DNA from: DAOUAE01 sp034433795 | GTDB taxonomy: Bacteria > Chloroflexota > UBA6077 > FW602-bin22 > DAOUAE01 | Assembly: GCA_034433795.1 (NCBI GenBank) | Contig: DAOUAE010000063.1 | Coordinates: 3,816-67,815 of the forward strand | Reading direction: 5' to 3' | DNA length: 64,000 nucleotides | Part shown: piece after piece, positions 13,432-22,392 of the stretch | Position numbering within the stretch: the first letter of the stretch is position 1 | How the letters are laid out: every line of letters begins with the position of its first letter | The notes under the pieces: model-generated | Databases searched by the model: none | Seen by the model: only the letters and a program-made list of their open reading frames with translations | Told to the model about the DNA's origin: nothing | Program-made: the position numbers and the translations under genes

Positions 13432-15297
13432 ATGAACCCGCGTGTCGGTACTGGACGTCCGACCCGCCCCGCGGCCGCGCGCAACCAGCCGCGAGGGAAC
13501 GGGCGGCAGGCCACTGCGCCCGCCACGCCGGCCGCCACGGCGCCGGCCACGCCCCGGGTCATCGAGCTGCCGGCCCGGCTCACCGTGAAAGAGCTGGCGG
13601 AGCGGTTGGGGGTGGGGGCGACCCAGGTTATTAAAGAACTGCTGAAGAACGGCGTCCTGGCCAACATCAACCAGACCATCGACTACGAGACGGCGGCGAT
13701 CGTCGCCCACGACCTCGGCTTCGAGGTCAAGGAGCAGACGACGGCGCCGACGGGGGAGATGCCGTCGGCTCTGGCCGAACCCGAGGACGACCCGCGCCTG
13801 CTGGTCCCGCGCCCGCCGATCGTGACGATCCTCGGCCACGTCGACCACGGCAAGACCACCCTGCTCGACGCCATCCGGCAGACCAACGTGGCCGCCGGCG
13901 AGGCCGGCGGGATCACCCAGCACATCGGCGCCTACCAGGTCGAGATCCACGGCCAGAAGATCACCTTCCTGGACACCCCCGGCCACGAGGCCTTCACCGC
14001 CATGCGCGCCCGTGGCGCCCAGGTCACGGACATCGCCGTGCTGGTGGTGGCGGCCGACGACGGGGTCCAGCCCCAGACGCTCGAGGCCATCGACCACGCC
14101 CGGGCGGCCAACGTCCCGATCATCGTGGCGCTGAACAAAATCGACAAGCCCGAGGCCAACCCCGACCGCGTGAAGCAGCAGCTGGCCGAGGTCGGGCTGG
14201 TGCCGGAGGACTGGGGCGGCGACACCATCGTCGTGCCGGTCTCGGCCCGCCGCAAGACCGGGATCGACCAGCTGCTGGAGATGATCCTGCTCGTGGCCGA
14301 GATGCAGGAGCTGAAGGCCAACCCCAACCGGCCGGCCAGAGGCGTGGTGATCGAGGCGAAACTGGACAAGGCCCGGGGCCCGGTGGCCACGCTCCTGGTC
14401 CAGAACGGCACCCTCCACGTCGGCGACTTCATCGTCGTCGGGCCGATCTACGGCCGGGTCCGGGCGATGTTCAACGACCGGGGCAAGCGGCTGAAGCAGG
14501 CCGGCCCCGCCACACCGGTCGAGATCCTGGGCCTGCCGGCCGTGCCGCAGGCCGGCGACAAGTTCGTGGTCGCCCCGGATGAGAAGACCGCCCGCGCCTG
14601 GGCCCAGACGGCCCAGCGCCAGCAGGAGGAGGCCAGCCGCCAGCCGGAGCAGGTCTCGCTGGAGGACCTCTTCCAGCGGATCCAGGCCGGCCAGGTGAAG
14701 GAGCTCAACCTGATCGTCAAGACCGACGTTCAGGGCTCGATCGAGCCGATCCGGGTGTCGCTCGAGCGACTCTCGACGCCGGAGGTGACGGTCAAGATCC
14801 TGCACAGCGGGACGGGCAACATCACCGAGAGCGACGTCCTGCTGGCCCAGGCCTCGAAGGCCATCATTCTGGGCTTCAACGTCAAGGTCGAGCCCGGCGC
14901 CCGCCGGCTGGCCGAGCAGAACCGGGTGGACATCCGCCTCTACAGCGTGATCTACGATCTCGTCGAGGATGTCCAGAAGGCGCTGACGGGGCTCCTGGCC
15001 CCCAAGCAGGTCGAGGTCGTCGAAGGGCACGCCGAGGTCCGCCAGGTCTTCCGGCTGTCCAAGGGGCTGGTGGTGGCCGGCTGCTACGTCACCGACGGCA
15101 AGATCACCCGCCAGAGCCTGGTGCGGGTCCGGCGCGGCGACAGCGTCATCTTCGACGGTCGGGTGGCCAGCCTCAAGCGCTTCAAGGACGATGTCCGCGA
15201 GGTGGCGGCGGGCTTCGAGTGCGGCGTGACGCTGGAGGGCTTCACCGACTTCCAGGTCGGCGATGTCCTCGAAGCCTACACCAAGACGAGCGGGTAA
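13432..15297 (+). CDS. infB: Translation initiation factor IF-2
   Basis: A 621-residue IF-2, short because its N-terminal extension is only about 45 Ala/Pro/Arg-rich residues. An IF2_N helix bundle follows (LTVKELAERLGVGATQVIKE). The G-domain has G1 GHVDHGKT (135-142), DTPGHEAF (G3) and NKID (G4); domains II-IV follow, with the conserved LIVKTDVQGSIEPI motif. IF-2 places initiator tRNA on the 30S subunit and promotes joining. The start is ATG after AAAGGAGGC. It lies in the canonical nusA-ylxR-infB-rbfA order. Confidence 0.96.
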   Translation: MNPRVGTGRPTRPAAARNQPRGNGRQATAPATPAATAPATPRVIELPARLTVKELAERLGVGATQVIKELLKNGVLANINQTIDYETAAIVAHDLGFEVKEQTTAPTGEMPSALAEPEDDPRLLVPRPPIVTILGHVDHGKTTLLDAIRQTNVAAGEAGGITQHIGAYQVEIHGQKITFLDTPGHEAFTAMRARGAQVTDIAVLVVAADDGVQPQTLEAIDHARAANVPIIVALNKIDKPEANPDRVKQQLAEVGLVPEDWGGDTIVVPVSARRKTGIDQLLEMILLVAEMQELKANPNRPARGVVIEAKLDKARGPVATLLVQNGTLHVGDFIVVGPIYGRVRAMFNDRGKRLKQAGPATPVEILGLPAVPQAGDKFVVAPDEKTARAWAQTAQRQQEEASRQPEQVSLEDLFQRIQAGQVKELNLIVKTDVQGSIEPIRVSLERLSTPEVTVKILHSGTGNITESDVLLAQASKAIILGFNVKVEPGARRLAEQNRVDIRLYSVIYDLVEDVQKALTGLLAPKQVEVVEGHAEVRQVFRLSKGLVVAGCYVTDGKITRQSLVRVRRGDSVIFDGRVASLKRFKDDVREVAAGFECGVTLEGFTDFQVGDVLEAYTKTSG

Positions 15298-15300
15298 GCC

Positions 15301-15681
15301 ATGGGCACGCGACGCATCGCTCGGGTGAACGAACTCATCCGCGATGAGGTGACCGAGATGCTGACCCGGCACCTGCGCGACCCGCGCCTGACCGGCCTGG
15401 TCAGCATCACGGCGGTGGAGACCTCGCCGGATCTCCGCCACGCCAAGGTCTACGTCAGCGTCTACGGCGATGAGGATCAGCAGAAGGCGGTGATGGCCGC
15501 TCTGCGCAGCGCCGCCGGCTTCATCCGCCGGGAACTGGGCGAACGGCTGCGGCTCCGCTATATCCCCGAAATCCAGTTCAAACTCGACGAGTCGATCGCC
15601 CGCGGCGCCCGCATCCTGGAACTGCTCCGCCAGGTCCAGGCCCAGGCCCAGCCCCACCCCCCCACCTCGGGTGAGGAGTGA
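15301..15681 (+). CDS. rbfA: Ribosome-binding factor A
   Basis: A 126-residue KH-like protein. RIARVNELIRDEVTEMLTRH, then DPRLTGLVSITAVETSPDLR, then HAKVYVSVYG and the helix ending in LRLRYIPEIQFKLDESI are diagnostic. RbfA binds the 30S subunit and matures the 5' end of 16S rRNA. It starts three bases after infB, so it is translated with it. The C-terminal Gln/Pro tail is dispensable in relatives. Confidence 0.95.
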   Translation: MGTRRIARVNELIRDEVTEMLTRHLRDPRLTGLVSITAVETSPDLRHAKVYVSVYGDEDQQKAVMAALRSAAGFIRRELGERLRLRYIPEIQFKLDESIARGARILELLRQVQAQAQPHPPTSGEE

Positions 15682-15687
15682 GAGCCC

Positions 15688-16686
15688 GTGGAGCAGCCCT
15701 GGGAGACGGCCCTGGCGGCCGCCGCGCGCCTGCTGCGGGAGCGCCAGCCCAGCCTGGTGGTCATCCACCCCAATCCCGACCTCGACGCCATCGGGGCGCT
15801 CCTGGCGATGGGCCAGGCCCTGGCGACCCTCGGCCAGGAGCGCCTCCTGGCCTCGCCCGACCCGATCCCCGCCGAACTGCAGATTCTGCCGGGCCTGGAC
15901 GAGGTGCTCATCGCCCCGACCAGCCTGCCACCGATTGAGCTGGTGGTCACCATCGAGATCACCGGCCTCGACCGCCTGGGCGCGCTGGCCCAGCCGCTGG
16001 CCGAGCGGCTCGACCGGGTCCCGGTCCTCAACATCGACCACCACCTCACCAACCGCCTCTTCGGCACCGTCAACCTGGTCGACCCATCGGCGGCGGCGGT
16101 CTGCGAACTCCTGCCCGACCTCCTCCGCGCCCTCGACGTCCCGGTGACGCCGGCCATCGCCACCTGCCTGCTGACCGGCCTCATCGCCGACACCCGCTCG
16201 TTCCGCACGCCCAGCACGACCGCCCGGACGCTCCGGGTGGCGGCCGACCTTATCGAGACCGGCGTCCCCTTCGCCGCCATCACCGACCGGGTCCACCGCA
16301 CCCGCTCGGCCTGCGCCCTGCGCCTCTGGGGCGAGGCGCTCCAGGCCGTCCGCTGCGAGGACGGCATCGTCTGGAGCAGCCTGACCCCGGCGATGGTGGC
16401 GGCCAGCGGCGCCTCGTACGAGGCGGCCGACGGTCTGGTCGAGTTCCTCGCCGACACCCGCGAGGCCCGGGTCGCGGTCCTTTTCAAGGACCAGGGCGAC
16501 GGCACGGTGCGGGTCAGCCTGCGCTCGGACGGACGGGTGAACGTGGCCGAGGTGGCCCGGCGCTTCGACGGCGGTGGCCACCCCGGCGCCGCCGGCTGCA
16601 CCCTGGCCGGCCCCCTCGCCGAGGTCGAGCGGCAGGTCCTGGGCTACCTGCGGGAGTACCTGGCCAGCGGCCCGGCCACCGTCTGA
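15688..16686 (+). CDS. nrnA: DHH-family oligoribonuclease/phosphatase NrnA
   Basis: A 332-residue DHH phosphoesterase with a GTG start six bases after rbfA. Motif I HPNPDLDAIG (H27, D31, D33), the DHH motif itself (NIDHH, 117-119) and the DHHA1 glycine motif FDGGGHPGAAG are present, as in NrnA, which degrades short RNAs and pAp. An oddity is motif II: the usual metal-binding Asp is replaced by Glu (E90, VVTIEITGLDRLG). Whether this keeps activity is unknown. nrnA between rbfA and truB is a common order in Gram-positive-like phyla. Confidence 0.92.
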   Translation: MEQPWETALAAAARLLRERQPSLVVIHPNPDLDAIGALLAMGQALATLGQERLLASPDPIPAELQILPGLDEVLIAPTSLPPIELVVTIEITGLDRLGALAQPLAERLDRVPVLNIDHHLTNRLFGTVNLVDPSAAAVCELLPDLLRALDVPVTPAIATCLLTGLIADTRSFRTPSTTARTLRVAADLIETGVPFAAITDRVHRTRSACALRLWGEALQAVRCEDGIVWSSLTPAMVAASGASYEAADGLVEFLADTREARVAVLFKDQGDGTVRVSLRSDGRVNVAEVARRFDGGGHPGAAGCTLAGPLAEVERQVLGYLREYLASGPATV

Positions 16687-16688
16687 CC

Positions 16689-17564
16689 GTGGACGCGCTC
16701 TTTCTGGTCGATAAGCCGCCGGGCCTGACCTCCCACGACGTGGTCGAGGCGGTGCGGCGGGCCAGCGGCGAGCGCCGGGTCGGCCACGGCGGCACGCTCG
16801 ACCCCCTGGCCCGGGGGCTCCTCATCATCTGCACCGGCCGGGCCACCCGGTTGAGCGAGTTTCTGCTCGGCCATCCCAAGACCTATCGGGCGGCCATCAC
16901 CCTGGGGGTCGAGACCGAGACCGACGACGCCGAGGGACGGGTCCTGGCCGTACGACCGGTCCGGGTGACGCGGGACCAGGTTCTGGCGGCGCTGGGACGG
17001 TTTCAGGGGCCGCTGCTCCAGCGCCCGCCGCGCTACGCGGCCCTCAAGCAGCGCGGGCGTCCGCTCTACGCGCTGGCCCGGGCCGGCGAGGCGGTCGAGC
17101 CAGCCCCACGGCCGGTCGAGGTCTACCGGCTGGCGCTGCGCCTTTTCGCCCCGCCTCTTCTCGTGGTCGAGGCCGAGGTCAGCGCCGGCACCTATCTCCG
17201 GGCGCTGGCCCGCGACCTGGGCCGGGCCCTCGGGACCGGCGCCCACCTCAGTGGACTGGTCCGGCTGGCCAGTGGTACATTTCACCTGAGAGAGGCGGTC
17301 CCGCTCGCCGACCTCTGCCGGGCCTTCGCCCTGGGCACCTGGTCGACCTGCGCCCGGGCCCCGGACGAGGCGCTGCTGGATCTGCCGGCCATCGTCGTGG
17401 ACGCCACGGGCGCCCGCGCCCTGCGCCACGGCCAGCTCTGGCGCCCCCCAGCGATGGAGCGCTGGCCAGCGGGGCAGACGGCCCGAGCCTACACGGTTGA
17501 GGGCGCCTTCATCGGGGTGGTCGTGGCCACCCCGCAGGGCTTTCAGCCGAGAAAGGTCCTGTGA
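16689..17564 (+). CDS. truB: tRNA pseudouridine-55 synthase
   Basis: A 291-residue TruB with a GTG start two bases after nrnA. The catalytic motif GHGGTLDPLARG carries the nucleophile D38; the motifs KTYRAAITLGVETETDDAEG and AGTYLRALARDLG follow. It makes pseudouridine 55 in the T-loop of nearly all tRNAs. The C-terminal region (about 225-291) matches the PUA-like end of some TruB proteins. The stop overlaps the ribF start (TGATG). Confidence 0.95.
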   Translation: MDALFLVDKPPGLTSHDVVEAVRRASGERRVGHGGTLDPLARGLLIICTGRATRLSEFLLGHPKTYRAAITLGVETETDDAEGRVLAVRPVRVTRDQVLAALGRFQGPLLQRPPRYAALKQRGRPLYALARAGEAVEPAPRPVEVYRLALRLFAPPLLVVEAEVSAGTYLRALARDLGRALGTGAHLSGLVRLASGTFHLREAVPLADLCRAFALGTWSTCARAPDEALLDLPAIVVDATGARALRHGQLWRPPAMERWPAGQTARAYTVEGAFIGVVVATPQGFQPRKVL

Positions 17565-18550
17565 TGAGCCCAACCTGGCACGGAGTCGATCTCTGGAGTC
17601 TGACGCTGCCGACACCCAGCATCGTCACCATCGGCAAGTTCGACGGCGTCCATCGGGGCCATCAGGCCCTGATCCGTCAGGTCGTCGAACGGGCCCGTTC
17701 GACCGGCCGCCTCTCCGCGGTGGTGACCTTCGACCCCCCACCCCCGGTCGTGCTGCGCCCGGAGGTCCCCTACCTGGCCCTGACGGACTTGGCCGAGCGG
17801 GTCCGGCTGATCGCCGCGCTGGGGGTCGACGTGGTGGCCGTCTGCCCCTTCACCCGCGATCTGGCCCAACTCCCGGCCCGCGCCTTCGCCGCCGCCCTCT
17901 GCCAGCGTCTGAAGATGGTTGAACTGTGGTGCGGACCCGACTTCGCGATGGGGCGTGGCCGCGAGGGCACGGTGCCGGTCCTCCGGCAGCTGGGATCGGA
18001 GATGGGCTTCACGGTGACCACCGTCGCCCCGCTGCTGGTGGACGGCGCGGTGGTCAGCGGCAGCCGGATCCGCGCGCTCCTGGCGGCGGGCGAGGTGAGC
18101 GCGGCCGCGCGTCTCCTGGGCCGCTATCCGTGCGTCCACGGCCGGGTGGTCCCCGGCGACCAGCGCGGACGCCAGCTCGGGGTCCCGACGGCCAACCTGG
18201 CCGTACCCCCGCAGCGGCTGATCCCGCGCGACGGCATCTACGCGGTCTTTGTCCGCTGGGAGGCGGAGGTCCGGGGCGGGGTGGCCAGCATCGGCACGCG
18301 TCCGACCTTCGGCGGCGGGCCGCGGACCGTCGAGGTCCACCTGTTCGACTTCAGCGGCGATCTCTACGGCTGCGATCTGGAGGTGCTCTTCGCCGAGCGG
18401 CTGCGCGACGAACTGGCCTTCCGCGAGGTCGAGGCCCTGGTGAGCCAGATGCGGCAGGACATCGCCACGGCCCGGGCGATCCTGGCCCGGCTGCCCTGGC
18501 CCGGGCCGCTTTCGGCCGCGAGCGTTCCGACCCCGGCCAGCGTCGACTAG
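17564..18550 (+). CDS. ribF: Bifunctional riboflavin kinase/FAD synthetase
   Basis: A 328-residue RibF with an ATG overlapping the truB stop. The N-terminal nucleotidyl transferase half starts with TIGKFDGVHRGHQALI, and the C-terminal riboflavin kinase half contains GRVVPGDQRGRQLGVPTANL and the RPTFGGGPRTVEVHLFDF motif. It converts riboflavin to FMN and then FAD. It closes the operon together with the small zinc-ribbon gene 13 bases downstream. Confidence 0.95.
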   Translation: MSPTWHGVDLWSLTLPTPSIVTIGKFDGVHRGHQALIRQVVERARSTGRLSAVVTFDPPPPVVLRPEVPYLALTDLAERVRLIAALGVDVVAVCPFTRDLAQLPARAFAAALCQRLKMVELWCGPDFAMGRGREGTVPVLRQLGSEMGFTVTTVAPLLVDGAVVSGSRIRALLAAGEVSAAARLLGRYPCVHGRVVPGDQRGRQLGVPTANLAVPPQRLIPRDGIYAVFVRWEAEVRGGVASIGTRPTFGGGPRTVEVHLFDFSGDLYGCDLEVLFAERLRDELAFREVEALVSQMRQDIATARAILARLPWPGPLSAASVPTPASVD

Positions 18551-18563
18551 GGGGAGGAGAGGC

Positions 18564-18833
18564 ATGCCGATCTACGAGTACCTGTGCACGCCCTGCCAGG
18601 AGAAGTTCACCTATTTCCTGCCCTCGATCCACGCCACGCCCCAGCCGGTCTGCCCCCGCTGCGGGGGACAGGAGGTGCGGAAACTGGTCTCGGCCTTCGC
18701 CGTTCTCTCCGGCGAACGGGGGGGCGCCGACGAGGAGGAGAGCGCCCCGCCACCACGGCCGGTCCTGGGGCGCAAGGAGATCCAGCAGGCCGAGGAGATC
18801 CGCCGGCGGGCCTGGTCGGACGACGAGGACTGA
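18564..18833 (+). CDS. FmdB-type zinc-ribbon protein
   Basis: An 89-residue protein that starts MPIYEYLCTPCQEKF and has a second pair VCPRCG (CxxC...CxxC), the FmdB/CxxC_CXXC_SSSS family pattern. Function is unknown; relatives are linked to regulation of formamidase genes or to ribosome-associated loci. The C-terminal half is Glu-rich and charged. The start is ATG after GGGGGAGGAG. It is the last gene of the nusA-ribF string. Confidence 0.88.
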   Translation: MPIYEYLCTPCQEKFTYFLPSIHATPQPVCPRCGGQEVRKLVSAFAVLSGERGGADEEESAPPPRPVLGRKEIQQAEEIRRRAWSDDED

Positions 18834-18837
18834 GACA

Positions 18838-18876
18838 CCCCGGTCCGGAGGGGTCAGACCGCCCACCGGACCGGGG
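18838..18876. terminator. Strong hairpin between convergent genes
   Basis: An 11-bp perfect stem (CCCCGGTCCGG 18838-18848, CCGGACCGGGG 18866-18876) in the 51-base gap between the FmdB-type gene and the EF-G-like gene. It can act from both sides; neither side has a T-run. Confidence 0.65.
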
Positions 18877-18884
18877 CGCCCCGG

Positions 18885-20966
18885 TCAATCCTCGCGGGCG
18901 GCGGCCCGCTCCTTCCGGGCCTGTTCGATGACCTGCTGGCTGATGTGCGGGGGCACCTCTTCGTAGTGGTCGAACTCCATCGTGTAGGTGCCCCGGCCCT
19001 GGGTCAGCGAGCGCAGGACGGTGGCGTAGCGCTGCATCTCGGCCAGCGGGGCCTGGGCGCGGATCACCGTCACCCCGCCCTCCGGCTCCATGCCCAGGAC
19101 CCGGCCCCGCTTGGTGTTCAGATCGCTCAGGATGTCGCCCACGTACTGGTCGGGCACCCGGATGGTGACGTTCATAATGGGCTCCAGCAGGACCGGCCTG
19201 GCCTGGTCGAAGCCCTTGCGGAAGGCGTGGGCCGCCGCGATCTGGAACGAGATCTCCGACGAGTCCACCGGGTGATGCGACCCGTCGTAGAGCGTCACCT
19301 TGACATCCACGACCGGGAACCCGGCCAGGTTCCCCTCGGCCATGGCCTCGCGGACGCCCTTTTCGACCGCCGGGATGTACTGCTTGGGCACCACCCCGCC
19401 GACGATCCGCTCGGCGAACTCGAAGCCCGCCCCCCGTGGCAGCGGCTCCAGCTCCAGGAAGACGTGGCCGTACTGGCCACGACCGCCGGTCTGTTTCTTG
19501 TGCTTGTACTCGGCCCGGGCGGTCGTCTGAATGGTCTCCTTGTAGGGGACTTTGGGCGTCTGGAGGACGACCTCCACCCCGAACTTCCGCCGGAGCTTCT
19601 CGGCCGCGATCTCGACGTGGCTCTCGCCCAGCCCGCAGAGCAGGGTCTCGCCGGTGTCGGGCTCGCGCCGCACGGCCAGCGTCGGATCCTCCTCGACCAG
19701 ACGGTGCAGGCCGCTGCCCATCTTCTCCAGGTCGGCCTTGGTCTTGGGGTAGGCGGCGAGGCAGAAGACCGGCGTGGGGAAGGTGATGCCGGGCAGGAGC
19801 AGCAGGCGGTCGCGGGAGCAGAGGGTGTCGCCGGTGGCCGTCTCCTGCAGTTTGGCCACCGCCCCGATGTCGCCGGCCACCACCTGACCGACCGGCTCCT
19901 GGTGTTTGCCGCGCAGCAGAAAGAGGGTCCCGACCCGCTCCTCGCGCCCCTTGCTGGCGTTCCAGACGTGGGAGTCGGCGTGGAAGGTGCCGCTGTAGAC
20001 GCGGAAGTAGTTCAGCCGGCCGACGAACGGGTCGGCCGTGGTCTTGAAGATCAGCGCGGCCAGCGGCCCGTGGGGATCGGGCGGCAGCGTCACGCTCTTC
20101 TGGGTGACCAGGTCGGTGGCGGCGACCGGCCCCCGGTCGGCCGGCGAGGGGAGATACTCGACAATCAGATCGAGGAGAGGCGAGACCCCGCGGTTGAGCA
20201 GCGCCGAGCCCACCAGGACCGGCACCACCCGGCCCGCCTGAATGCCGGCCCGCAGCCCCCGGACGATCTCCTCGGCGGTCAGTTCGCCGCCGTCGAGATA
20301 TTTGGTGATGAGGTCGTCGTCGGCCTCGGCGGCCGCCTCGATCAGGCGCTCGCGCAGTGCGGCCACCCGTTCGGCCATCTCCGACGGGATCGGCTGGGGC
20401 TCGGACCGGGCCTCGAGGTAGGCGCACTGCTGGACCAGGTCCACCACCCCCCGGAAGCGGTCCTGCTGGCCGAGCGGGAGCTGCAGCGGCAGGAGGCCGT
20501 TCCCGAAACGTTCGCGCAGATGGTCGAGGGTGCGGTCGAAGTCGGCGTTCTCCCGGTCGATCTTGTTGATGAAGATCACGCGGGGCAGACGCCCCTCGTC
20601 GGCGTACTGCCAGACCAGTTCGGTGCCGACCTCGGCGCCGGCCACCGCGTCAACCACGATGATCGCGCTGTCGACGACGCGGAGGGCCGCCCGGACCTCG
20701 CCGACGAAGTCGGCGTAGCCCGGCACGTCGATCAGATTGATCTTGCGTCCCTTCCATTCGAAGGGCAGCAGGGAGAGCTGCACGGAGATGTGGCGTTTGA
20801 TCTCCTCGGGGTCGTAGTCCGAGGTCGTGGTCCCGTCGTCCACCCGCCCGAGCCGCGTGATCACACCGGCGTTGTACAGCAGCGCCTCGGAGAGCGAGGT
20901 CTTGCCCGCCCCGCCATGCCCGAAGAGTCCGACGTTGCGGATATCTGCGGCCTGGTACAAGCGCAT
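18885..20966 (-). CDS. EF-G-like GTPase (EF-G2 type)
   Basis: A 693-residue translational GTPase. G1 is GHGGAGKT (16-23) rather than the AHIDAGKT of true EF-G; G3 is DVPGYADF and G4 is NKID. The domain II, III, IV and V motifs of EF-G follow (VGTLFLLRGKHQEPVGQVVA, then SHVEIAAEKLRRKFGVEVVL, then MNVTIRVPDQYVGDILSDLN). This is the EF-G2-like paralogue of uncertain role seen with a separate canonical fusA in many bacteria. The start is ATG after GGAGGAGG. A TTGTCA-17-TATACT promoter lies upstream on the same strand. Confidence 0.92.
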   Translation of the reverse strand: MRLYQAADIRNVGLFGHGGAGKTSLSEALLYNAGVITRLGRVDDGTTTSDYDPEEIKRHISVQLSLLPFEWKGRKINLIDVPGYADFVGEVRAALRVVDSAIIVVDAVAGAEVGTELVWQYADEGRLPRVIFINKIDRENADFDRTLDHLRERFGNGLLPLQLPLGQQDRFRGVVDLVQQCAYLEARSEPQPIPSEMAERVAALRERLIEAAAEADDDLITKYLDGGELTAEEIVRGLRAGIQAGRVVPVLVGSALLNRGVSPLLDLIVEYLPSPADRGPVAATDLVTQKSVTLPPDPHGPLAALIFKTTADPFVGRLNYFRVYSGTFHADSHVWNASKGREERVGTLFLLRGKHQEPVGQVVAGDIGAVAKLQETATGDTLCSRDRLLLLPGITFPTPVFCLAAYPKTKADLEKMGSGLHRLVEEDPTLAVRREPDTGETLLCGLGESHVEIAAEKLRRKFGVEVVLQTPKVPYKETIQTTARAEYKHKKQTGGRGQYGHVFLELEPLPRGAGFEFAERIVGGVVPKQYIPAVEKGVREAMAEGNLAGFPVVDVKVTLYDGSHHPVDSSEISFQIAAAHAFRKGFDQARPVLLEPIMNVTIRVPDQYVGDILSDLNTKRGRVLGMEPEGGVTVIRAQAPLAEMQRYATVLRSLTQGRGTYTMEFDHYEEVPPHISQQVIEQARKERAAARED

Positions 20967-21041
20967 AACGCCTCCTCCTCCTCAGCCGGCGCCCGTCGGG
21001 TCCGCTCGCCCGGCATTGTCCGACAGGCCCGCCGTGGCCAC

Positions 21042-21070
21042 AGTATAGGAGCGCCGGCCGGGACTGACAA
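21042..21070 (-). promoter_or_regulatory. Promoter of the EF-G-like gene
   Basis: TTGTCA (21070-21065), a 17-bp spacer and TATACT (21047-21042) on the minus strand, 76 bases before the start. The divergent Sua5 gene begins about 110 bases away; its own promoter is not clear. Confidence 0.7.
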
Positions 21071-21177
21071 CCGCCTCTCATGGCATTATAGCAAGGGGAA
21101 CCCCCAGGCTGATCGGGTGCCCGGCGGCCGCCGGCCCCCACCCGTGAGGAACCTGGACCAGCGCCGGAGGGACGTTC

Positions 21178-22236
21178 ATGCCGCGCCTGCCCACCTACCC
21201 GACCATCGTCCGTCAGGTTGACCCCCAGGCCCCCGATCCCCAGATCATCGCCGAGGCCGCCGCCTGCCTGCGCGAAGGGGGACTGGTCGCCTTCCCCACC
21301 GAGACGGTCTACGGCCTCGGGGCGAACGCCCTGAAGGAGCGGGCGGTCCGGCGCCTCTTCGTCGCCAAGGGGCGACCGCTGACCGATCCCCTCATTGTGC
21401 ACATCGCCCGGAACGAGCAGCTCCAGACCGTGGCCCGCGCGATCCCGGCCGTGGCCTGGCGGCTGGTGGCCGCCTTCTGGCCGGGCCCGCTGACGCTGGT
21501 CCTCTGGCGGGCCCCGGCCATCCCGCCGCTGGTCAGCGCCGGCCTGCCGACGGTGGCGGTCCGCCGGCCCAGCCATCCCGTCGCGCTGGCGCTCCTGGCG
21601 GCGGCCGGCGTCCCGGTGGTCGCCCCCAGCGCCAACCGCTTCGGCCACACCAGCCCGACGCGGGCCGAGCACGTCCTGGCCGATCTGGCCGGGCGCATCG
21701 AGATGATCCTCGACGCCGGCCCGACACCGGTCGGCGTCGAGTCCACGGTTCTGGATCTGACCGTCGAGCCGGCGGTCGTTCTCCGGCCCGGCGGGGTCAC
21801 GGTCGAGGCGCTGAGCACGGTGCTCGGCTACACGCCGCAGGTTCTGGAGCGGGCCGCCGGGCCGGTGAAGTCGCCCGGGCTGCTGGAACGGCACTACGCG
21901 CCGGCCGTGCCCCTGATCCTCATCGAGGGGCCGGCGGAGCGGGCCCGGGCGGCCCTGCGCCAGCGGGCTCTGGCCCTGGCCAGCCAGGGACGGCGGGTGG
22001 GCCTGCTCCTCTACACCGAGGACCAGGCGGCGCTGGGCCCGCTGCCGGCCCGGGTGGTGGACCTGGGGTCGCTCCGCCAGCCGGAGGAGGTGGCCCGCCG
22101 GCTCTTCACCGCCCTGCGCACCCTGGAGGCGGCCGGCGTGGACGTCATCCTGGCCCGGTCCGTTCCGGACGGCGGGCTCTGGCTGGCCATCCGCGACCGG
22201 CTGCGGCGGGCCAGCTCCGAGGTCGTCAGCGTCTGA
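21178..22236 (+). CDS. L-threonylcarbamoyladenylate synthase, Sua5 type
   Basis: A 352-residue Sua5/YciO/YrdC protein. The TsaC domain (about 15-210) has the GGLVAFPTETVYGLGANAL, FVAKGRPLTDPLIVHI and VVAPSANRFGHTSPT motifs that bind ATP, threonine and bicarbonate. The C-terminal Sua5 domain (about 235-350) follows SPGLLERHYAPAVPL, the linker typical of the long form. It makes threonylcarbamoyl-AMP for tRNA t6A37. The start is ATG. It stands alone, divergent from the EF-G-like gene. Confidence 0.94.
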   Translation: MPRLPTYPTIVRQVDPQAPDPQIIAEAAACLREGGLVAFPTETVYGLGANALKERAVRRLFVAKGRPLTDPLIVHIARNEQLQTVARAIPAVAWRLVAAFWPGPLTLVLWRAPAIPPLVSAGLPTVAVRRPSHPVALALLAAAGVPVVAPSANRFGHTSPTRAEHVLADLAGRIEMILDAGPTPVGVESTVLDLTVEPAVVLRPGGVTVEALSTVLGYTPQVLERAAGPVKSPGLLERHYAPAVPLILIEGPAERARAALRQRALALASQGRRVGLLLYTEDQAALGPLPARVVDLGSLRQPEEVARRLFTALRTLEAAGVDVILARSVPDGGLWLAIRDRLRRASSEVVSV

Positions 22237-22318
22237 CCGCTCGCCGCCACCGACAGGGCCGGCGGGAGGCCATCTGTCCCCTCCGCCCGGCCGCCAGTCC
22301 GTCCGACGCCGGGCAGCG

Positions 22319-22347
22319 TTGACGATAATGGAGCGAGAGCGTATACT
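22319..22347 (+). promoter_or_regulatory. Promoter of the cNMP-DUF2225 gene
   Basis: TTGACG (22319-22324), a 17-bp spacer and TATACT (22342-22347), 45 bases before the ATG at 22393. It is one of the best -35/-10 pairs in the chromosomal part. Confidence 0.75.
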
Positions 22348-22392
22348 TCGCCCGAAAGCAATAGCCGTGCGGGCAGCCGGGAGAAAGGCCTC

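Noticed and set aside
11866..16581. A very long minus-strand open frame of over 1500 codons
   Set aside because: It is the antisense of nusA-infB-nrnA; its protein is Gly/Arg/Leu low-complexity and matches no family. High GC makes long shadow frames.
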